DNA from: Gammaproteobacteria bacterium
Lineage (GTDB): Bacteria > Pseudomonadota > Gammaproteobacteria > Pseudomonadales > Azotimanducaceae
Length of the DNA stretch: 64,000 bases
Assembly (NCBI GenBank): GCA_026707735.1
Contig: JAPOWH010000004.1
Span: 34,306 to 98,305 of the forward strand
Direction of reading: 5' to 3'
The notes under the pieces are model-generated. The model saw only the letters and a program-made list of their open reading frames with translations, did not search any database and was not told the origin of the DNA. The translations under genes and the position numbers were made by a program. Shown piece by piece: positions 18,254-27,444 of the stretch; position 1 is the first letter of the stretch, and each line of letters opens with the position of its first letter.

Positions 18254-19881
18254 GTGCCGAACTCCTTCGTCCCCTCGACCGCCTTGTTGTGGCTGGCCGA
18301 AAGCGATATCCCCAACACTGTGCGTGTTTCTCTCGGATCAATCATTGCATCGTCTGTGATTCGAGACGTGGCGAACAGGCCTTTGGATCTCTCCTCTAGC
18401 CAGTGTTCCGCCCCGGCGACTCGTTTCTCGTTGGCTTCCTCGTCAAATGGCAATCCACGACGTTGGGCAGCGCGACGCTGCACGATTGTCATGACGCCAG
18501 CCTGTTGCTTTGGTCCCATAACGGCGATCTTTGCGGTCGGCCATGTATAGGTGAAACGTGTGCCGTAAGCCCGTCCACTCATGCCGTAATTTCCAGCTCC
18601 ATATGACGCTCCAGCGATTACGCTGAAATGGGGCACAGTTGAATTCGTCACAGCGTTAATCATTTTCGATCCATTCTTTGTGATACCAGATTGCTCGAAT
18701 TTTGCCCCAACCACATACCCCGTAATGTTGTGCAAAAACAAAAGTGATACATCAATTTGATTGCATAACTGTATGAATTGTGAGGCTTTTTCTGCAGATT
18801 CAGACATGAGAGGACCGTTGTTGCCAAGAATGCCCAGCGGATACCCGTGTATGGATGCCCATCCAGTCACCAATGTAGGGCCATAGCGTGGCTTGAATTC
18901 CTCGAAACGCGACCCGTCAACAACTCGAGCAATAACTTCACGAATGTCAAACGGTATCGTCAAGTCCTCTCCCACTATACCCAGCAGCTCATCGGGATCG
19001 TAGATTGGAGGATCAGAAGGTAGAGAGGGTTCTGGGCCCATTTTCCGCCAATTCAGATGCCGCACTACCTCGCGGCAAAGTCGTATGCCGTCCATTTCGT
19101 CTTCGGCGAAGTAATCCCCCAATCCCGAAATGGAGCTGTGCATGTCAGCTCCTCCAAGCTCCTCGTTCTCAGCATCTTCACCAGTGGCCATCTTGACTAG
19201 CGGGGGACTCCCAAGAGCAACCATGGCCTGGTTCTTTACGAAGATGTTGTAGTCGCTCATGCCAGGTTGGTACGCGCCGCCAGCGGTAGAAGCACCGAAG
19301 GCTATGGAAATCGTTGGTATGCGCATCTTCGACAATTCAGTGATTTCGTAGAACAACCTTCCCGATTCTGCAAAATGCCCCGTCTCCCGACGCATGGATT
19401 GCTCAGGGTCCGACGCGCCGCCACCGCCACCTCCGCCAAGGTCCGCACCTGCAGATTCCACAAATTGAACGTAGGGCATTCTGTTTTCGCGTGCTATTTC
19501 CAGTCCCCGCATCAGCTTCTTAGAATTGAACGCGTTGAAAGCTCCCGCTCGCACAGAGGGATCGTGCCCGAGGATCACACATTCAACACCTTCGATTACT
19601 CCGATGCCAACGACAAATCCAGAGCCAACAACGTAGTTTGATCGCCACGCGGCAAGAGGGCTGATCTCCAGAAACGGCGAATCGCGGTCGAGTACCCAAG
19701 CTATGCGTTCCCGTATCACCATCTTGCCACGGGAAGCGAGTCGCTCGACAGACTCTGTTCCGCCGCCGCGAGCAGCTTCAGCATAGAGTTCTTCGAGCTC
19801 ACCAAGCTTTTGCAGCGCATGTTGACGATTCTGAACGTAGGTCTCAGATCGTGTGTCAAGTGTCGATTGCAATACGGCCAT
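18241..19881 (-). CDS. Acyl-CoA carboxylase beta subunit (carboxyltransferase)
   Basis: A 546-residue carboxyltransferase with both crotonase-like halves; the GIGVIEGVECVILGHDPSVRAGAF region and the ASTAGGAYQPGMSDYNIFV motif mark the acyl-CoA and biotin sites. It uses carboxybiotin from the alpha subunit to carboxylate an acyl-CoA. The glycine run (GGGGGGGASD, about residues 150-160) and the segment GEDAENEELGGADMHSS are not the usual MCC-beta wording (where GRIFYNQ and GSCTAGGAYVPAMSDE stand), so methylcrotonyl-CoA, geranyl-CoA and other branched substrates remain possible. ATG at 19881 with an AGGGAT site. It is the first of three overlapping genes, 122 bases after the lyase-like gene. Confidence 0.88.
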   Translation of the reverse strand: MAVLQSTLDTRSETYVQNRQHALQKLGELEELYAEAARGGGTESVERLASRGKMVIRERIAWVLDRDSPFLEISPLAAWRSNYVVGSGFVVGIGVIEGVECVILGHDPSVRAGAFNAFNSKKLMRGLEIARENRMPYVQFVESAGADLGGGGGGGASDPEQSMRRETGHFAESGRLFYEITELSKMRIPTISIAFGASTAGGAYQPGMSDYNIFVKNQAMVALGSPPLVKMATGEDAENEELGGADMHSSISGLGDYFAEDEMDGIRLCREVVRHLNWRKMGPEPSLPSDPPIYDPDELLGIVGEDLTIPFDIREVIARVVDGSRFEEFKPRYGPTLVTGWASIHGYPLGILGNNGPLMSESAEKASQFIQLCNQIDVSLLFLHNITGYVVGAKFEQSGITKNGSKMINAVTNSTVPHFSVIAGASYGAGNYGMSGRAYGTRFTYTWPTAKIAVMGPKQQAGVMTIVQRRAAQRRGLPFDEEANEKRVAGAEHWLEERSKGLFATSRITDDAMIDPRETRTVLGISLSASHNKAVEGTKEFGTWRM

Positions 19882-20003
19882 TAGCCAATCCCTAGGTTGG
19901 AGTGAAAACTAGTCCGAGGAGTTCGATCTCGCGTCGAACACACTGGGACCCCATAGACAAGGTGGAGTACCTTACACAAGGGTACTTTTCGCGGATAGGA
20001 TCG

Positions 20004-21101
20004 TCACGCGGCGCTGGGTCGCGTCAATGCATCCCCTTCGCGCCAAGGCGAGATTTGTCCTTCGTAGACCATTGGACCCATGCGGAAGTGTGCGGCTTCT
20101 TCCAGCGTTTCGACGAACGGCATGTCCGCTGGATAGGCTTCGCCTCTGCTGGGGAGTGGTCCCGCTTTGGACACATGTCCCCATAGTGGGTGACCCACCA
20201 CCTCTTCTGCAATGCACGCTGCTTCAATTACCTTGTCCAAGTCATACCCAGTCTCAATCCCCATCTGGTGGCAGAGATGCACGAAGTCCTCGGTGGGCAC
20301 ATGCCCAGCAGCTCGGCCATTGCCACAATAGGGGCAGCCGCCCATACCACCAAGCGATGTGTCGAATCTCTTGGCTCCAAGCACTAATGCTTCGTAGTAG
20401 CTTGCTAAGGTCGATCCCCGAGTATTGTGCAAGTGCATGTGAAAGTCGGTGATTTCAGGGTAGCGGTCTCGGATTGCCAACATGGCTTCCCGCACCGTAT
20501 GGGGCATATTCCATCCCATTGCATCCAAAAACGAGAGCTTCCTCACTTCGATTCCCGCGCGGTGCCATTTCTCAATCATGAGCGCCAGCAACTCTAGCAG
20601 TTGATTGAGCGAAAAGGGTCCCTCGAAGTTTGAGCCGAATGGATTTCCCAAGGCAACAGAACCAAATTCGGCTTCGGCTTTAACAGCTGCTTGTATCGTC
20701 GAGTCCATCGACGCAATCTGCTCGCCTTGAGTTCGGTTGTAGTTGCGCCTCGCAAACGTGTCGCATAGCTCCACGTGTGTACCGAAGCTACGTCCGCGGA
20801 CATCAATCTTGGGGTAATAGGCCTCTGCTCGCTCGAACCCTTTCCTGTTGAATACGGCCGCCGTGTACTTGATTCCTGGCTTCGGAACAAATTTCTCAGC
20901 GATTTCGTCGATGCAAGCCATGGATGGAGTCCACTTGGGATGGGCAAATGAACCAATTGAGATCGTCTTGGCTCCCATTTCGCCAATTGCATCCAAGAGG
21001 CGAAGTTTCTCTGATACTGGTATGTCGGGACTCTCAATTTGCAGTCCCTCGCGCATCGTGTCGTCAAAAATTTCGACCGATTTGGGTAGACACTCTGACA
21101 T
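20004..21101 (-). CDS. HMG-CoA-lyase-like (DRE-TIM) enzyme, divergent
   Basis: A 365-residue TIM-barrel protein of the HMGL/DRE-TIM superfamily. It has DDTMREGLQ near residue 12, the metal-binding pair in FHMHLHNTRG, and the glycine-cysteine loop GGCPYCGNGRAAGHVPTED. HMG-CoA lyase normally has RDGLQ and SGNVATED at these places, so one metal-ligand aspartate is glutamate here and the asparagine ligand appears to be histidine, with a two-residue insertion after the cysteine. In superfamily members such as homocitrate synthases glutamate also serves as ligand, so the protein may still be active. It starts the carboxylase cluster and likely cleaves a 3-hydroxy-3-methyl acyl-CoA; the substrate may not be HMG-CoA. 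The start ATG has a GGGAGCGG site. Confidence 0.75.
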   Translation of the reverse strand: MSECLPKSVEIFDDTMREGLQIESPDIPVSEKLRLLDAIGEMGAKTISIGSFAHPKWTPSMACIDEIAEKFVPKPGIKYTAAVFNRKGFERAEAYYPKIDVRGRSFGTHVELCDTFARRNYNRTQGEQIASMDSTIQAAVKAEAEFGSVALGNPFGSNFEGPFSLNQLLELLALMIEKWHRAGIEVRKLSFLDAMGWNMPHTVREAMLAIRDRYPEITDFHMHLHNTRGSTLASYYEALVLGAKRFDTSLGGMGGCPYCGNGRAAGHVPTEDFVHLCHQMGIETGYDLDKVIEAACIAEEVVGHPLWGHVSKAGPLPSRGEAYPADMPFVETLEEAAHFRMGPMVYEGQISPWREGDALTRPSAA

Positions 21102-21265
21102 AGATTCCGCTCCCTAGCAGGCACGCACCGGACTAATCCCAATCCCCATGCTGCCAAAAAATACATTCGTGCTAGCCCAATTCGGCAACTAAATCCATTA
21201 AGTAGCAATGGCTAGCAGGCTTTGGAATTATACGGCTAGAAATCGCACCGCAATTGATTCTTCAT

Positions 21266-21652
21266 CTAAGGCGGACACAGTGAGTTGTGGTGGTGAATGA
21301 TTCTCCATTGACCACCGAAATGCTGCCACGCGAAAGTAAATCGCGCTTCGATTTGCGAATCCGAACCGTCCTCGTCTAGCTGAATATGCATAGTGCCGGA
21401 AATCAAAAAAGCGTTATCGCTCAATCGCTGAATTGCATACGCTCTAAGGGTTGCGGTTGGCTGTTTTCTCAGGAACTCACTAAAGTAGCTCCTGGTAGCC
21501 GCTTCGTCCCTACCGAAATTAGCTGAGAGAGTAGGATGGAAGGTTGCTTTTGAGTCATAGAGTTCTAAGACTCGCTCCAAATCGCCGCTGTTCAAGCATT
21601 CAAACCAACTGCTAGCAATGTCCAAGGCTCGGTCTTTCAATGTAGTCCCCAT
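21266..21652 (-). CDS. SnoaL/NTF2-like small protein
   Basis: A protein of about 128 residues with an NTF2-like cone fold pattern: an N-terminal helix (IASSWFECLNSGDLERVLELYD), a conserved ATFHPTL strand, and a C-terminal block FTFAWQHFGGQWRIIHHHNS. The family includes small hydrolases, isomerases, polyketide cyclases and non-catalytic ligand binders. ATG at 21652 is chosen because the family starts there; a GTG at 21688 would add 12 residues. It is divergently transcribed from the hydrolase at 21716. No operon partner or substrate is indicated. Confidence 0.65.
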   Translation of the reverse strand: MGTTLKDRALDIASSWFECLNSGDLERVLELYDSKATFHPTLSANFGRDEAATRSYFSEFLRKQPTATLRAYAIQRLSDNAFLISGTMHIQLDEDGSDSQIEARFTFAWQHFGGQWRIIHHHNSLCPP

Positions 21653-21715
21653 CAATACCGTCAAACAACCACAATCGTGTATTCTCACCTAAGTGATTTG
21701 TGGGATACAGATTAA

Positions 21716-22513
21716 ATGATGGTTGTCGATCAGATTTGGACGGGCAACGCTTTACGCAATTTCAACTACCTCATTGTGTGCGACGAAACGGGTGACGCAA
21801 TGGCAGTTGATCCACTGGATCACCAAAAGTGCCTGACACGAGCTAGTGAGAAGGGATGGAACATCACCAAGGTGTTGAACACCCACGAGCACGGCGACCA
21901 TACAGGAGGAAATGGCCCGGTGATCGCCGAAACTAACGCGAAGCTCTTGGCTCATGCCAACGCCGGACCACGCATTTCTGGAATAGACGTTGGTCTCAAA
22001 GCAGGAGATGTGGTCAAGGTTGGTACATCTGTTGAACTGGAAGCCATGGACACGCCAGGCCACACAATGAGTCACATTTGTCTGAGGACATTGTCCGATT
22101 CACCAGCATTGTTTTCGGGCGACACTCTGTTTAACGCCGGAGCAGGGAATTGTCACGGTGGAGGTCACCCTGAGGAGCTCTATCACACTTTTGTCGCACA
22201 ACTGGCGAAACTGGCTCCAGACACCAAAATTTACCCGGGCCACGACTATTTGACGAACAATCTTGAGTTCACCTTGGATCGAGAACCGGACAACGAGCAG
22301 GCGCGAACCATGCTCGAGAAGCTCGAACACACGCACGACCCAGAGGATCCCATCGTTACTACTTTGGAAGTTGAAAAGGAGATCAATACCTTCTTTCGCC
22401 TACAGAATCCAACGGTGATTAGGCGATTACGTGAGGTCTTTCCTGATTTGGAGGATGAGCCATCTCCCAAAACTGTGTTCTTGAAACTGCGTGAGCTCAG
22501 GAATAGTTGGTAG
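21716..22513 (+). CDS. Glyoxalase-II-like metallo-beta-lactamase-fold hydrolase
   Basis: A 265-residue MBL-fold protein of the hydroxyacylglutathione hydrolase type. The metal ligands are visible: THEHGDHTGG (around residue 56), MDTPGHTMSH, LFSGDTLF and IYPGHDYL. In glyoxalase II these bind a dinuclear zinc/iron centre and the enzyme hydrolyses S-D-lactoylglutathione. Length and the C-terminal helical part (EINTFFRLQNPTVIRRLRE) fit GloB. Two adjacent ATG codons start the gene, with a weak ribosome binding site. It is 12 bases ahead of the exported PCMT gene, so the two are probably cotranscribed. Confidence 0.85.
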   Translation: MMVVDQIWTGNALRNFNYLIVCDETGDAMAVDPLDHQKCLTRASEKGWNITKVLNTHEHGDHTGGNGPVIAETNAKLLAHANAGPRISGIDVGLKAGDVVKVGTSVELEAMDTPGHTMSHICLRTLSDSPALFSGDTLFNAGAGNCHGGGHPEELYHTFVAQLAKLAPDTKIYPGHDYLTNNLEFTLDREPDNEQARTMLEKLEHTHDPEDPIVTTLEVEKEINTFFRLQNPTVIRRLREVFPDLEDEPSPKTVFLKLRELRNSW

Positions 22514-22525
22514 GGGAGACCGGCA

Positions 22526-23275
22526 GTGCACACAAGAGGATGGTTTGCTGTTGCGTTCTCGTTTCTGACGGTGGGATTGCTGGCGGACGCAGAAACTATG
22601 CTTGAGGACATTCGCGAGACAACCAAATACACGGAACACTACACAAACATTTCCGAGATAGACAAGAAGGTCATGGAGGTATTGGGCGCTGTAGATCGCT
22701 CGAAATTTGTACCCGAATCCGTTAAGCGAGGCGCATATCTCAATCAGCCGCTGCCCATTGGATATGGGCAAACGATCTCGCAGCCATTCATCGTTGCTCT
22801 TATGACGCACGTATTGGATGTTCAGTCGACGGACCGCGTGCTAGAGATTGGCACCGGTTCGGGATATCAGGCGGCCGTTCTCGCAGAATTGGCGAAGGAT
22901 GTCTACACGATCGAGATAGTTGAAGAACTAGCCAAGTCAGCCGAAAAGCGCCTTGAGAAGCTGGAGTATGCAAATGTCTCGGTTAAGGCTGGCGACGGAT
23001 GGTTTGGTTGGCCCGACGTTGCTCCATTCGACAAGATCATCGTCACAGCAGTCGCCGAGAAAATTCCTCCAAAGCTGGTAGAGCAACTACGAACGGGTGG
23101 CCTGCTAGTAATGCCAGTTGGAGATCCTGAAGGCCATCAAGACTTGATCTTGGCGAAGAAAAACGAGGATGGTTCGTTGGATGAGTCACGTGTACTTCCA
23201 GTCCGCTTCGTTCCGATGACGGGCGAGGGAGTGTTAACGGTTCCCGATATAAAGGAGGACGACGCAAGTTCGTGA
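22526..23275 (+). CDS. Protein-L-isoaspartate O-methyltransferase with signal peptide
   Basis: A 249-residue PCMT. The SAM-binding motif is VLEIGTGSGYQAAVLAEL (near residue 105), preceded by GYGQTISQPFIVALMTHVL and followed by IVTAVAEKIPPKLVEQLRTGG, all typical of the family, which repairs isoaspartate in damaged proteins. The N-terminus adds a hydrophobic segment (GWFAVAFSFLTVGLLADAE), so the protein appears exported, unlike E. coli Pcm. A downstream ATG at 22598 would give a short cytoplasmic form but has no ribosome binding site; the GTG at 22526 has GGGAG upstream. Periplasmic activity would need SAM outside the cytoplasm, which is unexplained. It follows the GloB-like gene by 12 bases. 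Confidence 0.85.
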   Translation: MHTRGWFAVAFSFLTVGLLADAETMLEDIRETTKYTEHYTNISEIDKKVMEVLGAVDRSKFVPESVKRGAYLNQPLPIGYGQTISQPFIVALMTHVLDVQSTDRVLEIGTGSGYQAAVLAELAKDVYTIEIVEELAKSAEKRLEKLEYANVSVKAGDGWFGWPDVAPFDKIIVTAVAEKIPPKLVEQLRTGGLLVMPVGDPEGHQDLILAKKNEDGSLDESRVLPVRFVPMTGEGVLTVPDIKEDDASS

Positions 23276-23359
23276 AGCCAATTGGAGATTGGGCCGCGGA
23301 CGGCGAAATCCCCTGCAATCGCCAGCTCTTTCCTAGTCTCGTTGGATCTTCTTAAAGCT

Positions 23360-24364
23360 TTACAGGCAAGTTTCAGCCATAAACCTCAAGGTGTCTGCAT
23401 CGCGAGAACCGACGTTTATCGAGGTGACTGGACTTTCTTCCCAGGCTTGCAGCCGATCCTTGATGCGATCCTTCGATCCAACAAGAGAAACTTCGTCCGC
23501 CAATTCGTCGGGCACTGCCCTGAAGGCTTCGTCTCGTCGACCTGACATGAACAGCTCTTGAACTCGGTCGGCTGCGCTTTCGTATCCCATTCGGCAGACA
23601 TGGTCCTTGTGGACGTTGAAGTTTTTCGCTCCCATGCCTCCCACATAGAACCCAATGTTCTGTTTGATTTGCAGAAGAGCACGTTCAAGATTGTCATCTA
23701 CTATCACAGGAACGGAAGCGGCGATGTCGAAGTGTGGCCGTTTGTGCTTGAGCGATTCACCGTATAGTTGATCCATTTTGTATGGGGACAGAAACATTGG
23801 AATCCAGCCGTCGCATAGTTCTGCACCCAACGCGACGTTCTTAGGTCCTTCAGCTCCCAAGTAAAGCGGAATTTCCTCTCGAAGAGGATGAAGAATGAGC
23901 TTTAGTGGTTTGCCTAGACCCATACCGCCATCAAGTGGCAGTTGGTAGTGCTTTCCTTCAAACTCAACAGGTTTTTCTCTTCGGACAACGTCTCGAAAAA
24001 TTTGTATCCATTCGCGTGTGCGAGCCAGCGGTTTGGGATATGGCTGGCCGTACCATCCTTCAACCACTTGTGGTCCCGACACCCCGATTCCCAATCTCAG
24101 GCGTCCGCCAGAGAGGTAGTCGAGAGTAACTGCGTGCATAGCAGAGCTTGCGGGAGTTCGAGCAGAAATTTGCATGATCGACGTACCCAAGTGAATTCTC
24201 TCTGTGTTCGCGCCGATCCAGGCAAGTGGCGTAAAGCAATCTGCACCATATATTTCTGGACACCAAATCGTGTCGTATCCCAGCGACTCGGCTTCCTTCG
24301 CTAGTTGCACAATCATGTCACCACCAGGCGGTCCCAGTGGCCCTATTCCTAATCCCAATCGCAT
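23360..24364 (-). CDS. LLM-class (luciferase-like) flavin/F420 oxidoreductase
   Basis: A 334-residue protein with the luciferase-like TIM-barrel. Recognisable segments are LGLGIGPLGPPGGDM, the strand with SLGYDTIWCPEIYGAD, GTSIMQISARTPASSAM, LSGGRLRLGIGVSGPQVVEGWYG and PLYLGAEGPKNVALGAELCDGW. Members bind FMN or F420 and oxidise or monooxygenate varied substrates; which of these applies cannot be read here. ATG at 24364 has GGAGG six bases upstream. The gene is followed downstream by the converging PCMT gene and preceded by tesB on the same strand 71 bases away, perhaps a shared transcript. Confidence 0.82.
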   Translation of the reverse strand: MRLGLGIGPLGPPGGDMIVQLAKEAESLGYDTIWCPEIYGADCFTPLAWIGANTERIHLGTSIMQISARTPASSAMHAVTLDYLSGGRLRLGIGVSGPQVVEGWYGQPYPKPLARTREWIQIFRDVVRREKPVEFEGKHYQLPLDGGMGLGKPLKLILHPLREEIPLYLGAEGPKNVALGAELCDGWIPMFLSPYKMDQLYGESLKHKRPHFDIAASVPVIVDDNLERALLQIKQNIGFYVGGMGAKNFNVHKDHVCRMGYESAADRVQELFMSGRRDEAFRAVPDELADEVSLVGSKDRIKDRLQAWEESPVTSINVGSRDADTLRFMAETCL

Positions 24365-24435
24365 GCTGTTTCCTCCAAGTAGTAAGCTAACAAATTTGCA
24401 TTTTGACCATTCTGCAATTTACTGCACGAGAGGTC

Positions 24436-25290
24436 TTAGCTGGTGTCGAAGCGCATCAAGCCTTCTTGAACGCACGTTGCCACGAGCTCTCCTGATTCAC
24501 TATATAAGCGTCCGGACGCAAGTCCGCGACCCGTTCCTGTCCACTCGACGGTTTGCTCGAATAGCAACCACCTAGTGGCGTCGCATTTGCCGTGGAACCA
24601 CATGGCATGATCGAGGCTGGTGCCAAAAAAATCTGGATCCTGCCACCGCTTACCGTGGGGAATCAGTATGTGGTCGATTACGGTGCTATCCGAGAGGTAG
24701 GACAATGCCGCATGGTTGCATGTGGAGTTAGCCGATAACGGCAGGTTGATCCGCATCCACATCAATTGATCCTCCACGGATGAACATCTTTGTCGTTCCT
24801 TAGGAGGATTGATATAGCGAATGTCCATTGGACGCGCCTGAACCGTACGCTCGTAGTCGGGGTCCGGCATCTGGTCGCGGCAAAACTGTTCGTACGAATA
24901 GTTGGAGTCCGAGATCGACGGAACAGCTGGCATGTGTCTTCCAAAAAAGTTCGGTCCGTCCAATGCAACATTCCATGATGATGTCATTGTGAAGAGTTGC
25001 CTGTCGTCTTGCACGCCAACAACTTGCCGGTGGCTAAACGAACGTCCGTCGCGAACTCGCTTCACGAAGTACTTTACCGGGAAATTTGGATCTCCTGGAA
25101 GCAGAAAATATGCGTGTAGCGAGTGTATGGTTCGGTCTGCATCCACCGTGGCTCCAGCGGCAGCAATCGCTTGTGCCAAGAACTGGCCGCCAAACATTCG
25201 TGAGCCCTTGTCTGGACTTGCGGGGGCATCGAAGCTGTCGTTGCCGAGTTCATCTAATTCAAGAAGTTCATCGAACGAGGTTATCGGCAT
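24436..25290 (-). CDS. Acyl-CoA thioesterase II (TesB-like)
   Basis: A double hot-dog thioesterase of about 284 residues. The N-terminal half has GGQFLAQAIAAAG and DRTIHSLHAYFLLPGD, the C-terminal half has GTSLDHAMWFHG and LLFEQTVEWTGTGRGLASGRLY, both typical of TesB. It hydrolyses medium or long acyl-CoA to free fatty acids and CoA. The open frame continues to 25344 from a TTG, but the ATG at 25290 (PITSFDELLEL) matches the family start. It lies divergent to the EthD gene at 25423. Confidence 0.88.
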   Translation of the reverse strand: MPITSFDELLELDELGNDSFDAPASPDKGSRMFGGQFLAQAIAAAGATVDADRTIHSLHAYFLLPGDPNFPVKYFVKRVRDGRSFSHRQVVGVQDDRQLFTMTSSWNVALDGPNFFGRHMPAVPSISDSNYSYEQFCRDQMPDPDYERTVQARPMDIRYINPPKERQRCSSVEDQLMWMRINLPLSANSTCNHAALSYLSDSTVIDHILIPHGKRWQDPDFFGTSLDHAMWFHGKCDATRWLLFEQTVEWTGTGRGLASGRLYSESGELVATCVQEGLMRFDTS

Positions 25291-25422
25291 TGCGGCAACG
25301 CGAGTGGAAGTCGCATTATGATAATTGCAGCTAGGTTGAATCAAGAATTTGGCCGCGAGTAGTTAAGTTTGATCGCCTACAGGTGAGCACATGCCAGGAA
25401 TTCCCACTGCGGAGAACAATCT

Positions 25423-26148
25423 ATGAAGCAAACCGACCATGCAAAGATGGTTTTCCTGATTCGTCGTAGATCTGGCGTGTCGCGCGACGAGCTCATCATG
25501 CACTGGTTTAAGAATCACATGCCCGCCGTTATCGATTCAAATCGAGTAGCGCAGGACCAGAATCGAAGAGGAGCGTCGAAATACATCGCACAACTCTTCG
25601 AGAATGAAAGCGAATCACAGCCGCCATGGGACGGCGTGGCACAACTTTGGTATCGAGAGCCGCTGCCTCCAATGAATCAAGCTGCAGGAACGAACCCGAG
25701 TGACACCTTTCAACAAAAAGCGGAACCTTATTGGAACTGGGCTACCAAGGAGTACGTGGTTCGGGATGGCAGTGAGCGATTGTCAATTGACCCGCTTACC
25801 TTGAACGAGTCATATCCCTCGACTCGATCCGGATTTCTGCGATTGAATTACCTTGTAGGAGTGAAGCCCAACATTGACTACGAAGAGTTCTATAAACATT
25901 GGCTAAACGTGCATGTGCCAAACGTAGAGTCGCATTTGGACGGAGCAGGTGGGTTTCGGTATGTCGTAAGCCACAGCATCTACCGAGATAGTGCACCGTA
26001 TGCGGGCATGGCGGAACTGTATTTTGAAAACTCAGCGGGAGCCCGCAAGTTTCAATCCAATATTCAGCCAGACGGCATGGAACGTTGGATCGACGCTTCG
26101 CGCACACATGTTATGCGCGGAAACACCGAGATGGTCGGGATTCCCTAG
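25423..26148 (+). CDS. Protein with two EthD-like ferredoxin-fold domains
   Basis: A 241-residue protein made of two EthD/dimeric alpha-beta-barrel units. The first has KMVFLIRRRSGVSRDELIMHWFKNHMP, the second FLRLNYLVGVKPNIDYEEFYKHWLNVHVPNV; both have the W-x-x-H-P-like helix of EthD. The family appears next to monooxygenases, hydrolases and dehalogenases, often as a small helper or cyclase-like enzyme. The duplication suggests an internal pseudo-dimer. ATG at 25423 has a GCGGAG site. It lies between TesB and a nitronate monooxygenase-like gene, with no obvious operon partner. Confidence 0.8.
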   Translation: MKQTDHAKMVFLIRRRSGVSRDELIMHWFKNHMPAVIDSNRVAQDQNRRGASKYIAQLFENESESQPPWDGVAQLWYREPLPPMNQAAGTNPSDTFQQKAEPYWNWATKEYVVRDGSERLSIDPLTLNESYPSTRSGFLRLNYLVGVKPNIDYEEFYKHWLNVHVPNVESHLDGAGGFRYVVSHSIYRDSAPYAGMAELYFENSAGARKFQSNIQPDGMERWIDASRTHVMRGNTEMVGIP

Positions 26149-26157
26149 CGAAGATTT

Positions 26158-27291
26158 CTAGTCGGCGACCATTGAGGTCAATCGGTCGCTTGCCTCAGCA
26201 AAGTCTTCCATGAAGTTGTAAACAACGCTTCGCACGGAAAGTGCTTCATTCATCAGACCGACGCCTTGGCCAACAAAATAGTTCGCCAATCGCTTCGCCC
26301 CATCGTGGTCGGTCTGAGCGAGTTGATTGATTCGGCGGAAGGCTGCCTCGGCAACGACGCCCTGCAGTGGCATTGGCAGCGGGTCGGGACTCTCTTCAGC
26401 CTGCCATGCGTCCGTCCAGGCAGACCGAAGTTGACGAGTATATTTTCCCGTACGGCTTCGCGAACGCACGGTTTGACGTGAGTTGGCGGCAAGCATCTTC
26501 TCCTTTACGACCGGCAATGTCTCTGCTTCTGCGGTCGTCAACCATACAGAGCCGGTCCAAACCCCGTCGGCTCCCATTGCCATGCACCCGGCCATTTGAC
26601 GACCGGTTACGATTCCGCCAGCTGCAAGCACTACCATGCCTGAGCCCTTAAGTTCGTCCAGAACCTCGGGTACAAGCACCAAGGTCGAGACCTCCCCGCA
26701 GTGCCCCCCAGCCTCCGTGCCTGCAACGACAAGTACATCCACTCCCGCATCGCGATGCTTGACGGCGTGCTCTTTTGCACCTGCAAGCGCACCTACAACA
26801 ACGTTATTGGCGCGAGCGCGTTCCATCATGAAGTCTGGTGGAACGCCCAGCGCGTTGACAACCATACCTACCGGATGCGCAAACGCTGCTTCCAAGATTT
26901 GATCGGCTCCGGCCTTGCGCATGTTGTCGCCCACGCCACCTCGAATGGCGCCTTTCCATAGGTCAGTGGTATCGATATTGTGCGTAGCCAGCAGATGTTC
27001 TATGTATCGTTTGTGTTCCTCCGGGATTCTGGATTCAAGCTCTTCTCGTGTGAGTGCAGATTCCTTGTTGTCCATGCTAGTAGGAACTAGCAGGTCCACT
27101 CCGTAGGGTTTGCCATCGCAGTGTTCATCTATCCAACTTAGCTCAATGTCTAGCGTCTCTGGAGAATGTCCCACCGCTCCGAGTACGCCAAAGCCACCGG
27201 CCGCGCTTACTTCGGCAACAACGTCTCTACAGTGACTGAACGCAAAAAGCGGGAATTCGATACCGAGCAGTTCACAAGCTCTTGATTTCAT
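26158..27291 (-). CDS. Nitronate monooxygenase-like FMN enzyme
   Basis: A 377-residue TIM-barrel flavoprotein of the 2-nitropropane dioxygenase family. The segments AAGGFGVLGAVGHSP, VLVVAGTEAGGHCGEVSTLVLVPEV and GSGMVVLAAGGIVTGRQMAGCMAMGADGVWTGS match the FMN-binding loops of that family. Members oxidise nitronates or act as FMN-dependent enoyl reductases. ATG at 27291 fits the family start (SRACELLGIEFPLF); the open frame extends to 27369 without a supported start. It converges on the EthD gene by 9 bases. Confidence 0.85.
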   Translation of the reverse strand: MKSRACELLGIEFPLFAFSHCRDVVAEVSAAGGFGVLGAVGHSPETLDIELSWIDEHCDGKPYGVDLLVPTSMDNKESALTREELESRIPEEHKRYIEHLLATHNIDTTDLWKGAIRGGVGDNMRKAGADQILEAAFAHPVGMVVNALGVPPDFMMERARANNVVVGALAGAKEHAVKHRDAGVDVLVVAGTEAGGHCGEVSTLVLVPEVLDELKGSGMVVLAAGGIVTGRQMAGCMAMGADGVWTGSVWLTTAEAETLPVVKEKMLAANSRQTVRSRSRTGKYTRQLRSAWTDAWQAEESPDPLPMPLQGVVAEAAFRRINQLAQTDHDGAKRLANYFVGQGVGLMNEALSVRSVVYNFMEDFAEASDRLTSMVAD

Positions 27292-27444
27292 AATGTTCTT
27301 GAACACCAACAATCGTCTGAATAGAAATTTTACTTGCGTTGAAGAGGTACGGTACTTGTCGGCACACAAATGAAACGCTATGACGTTGCCTTAGGCGAGG
27401 ACTGTAAACCATTACCATGCGACTTACGCCATTGAGACATAGGG

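Noticed and set aside
18241..19881. Firm naming as liuB (methylcrotonyl-CoA carboxylase beta)
   Set aside because: Key segments differ from the usual MCC-beta wording, so the substrate is left open.
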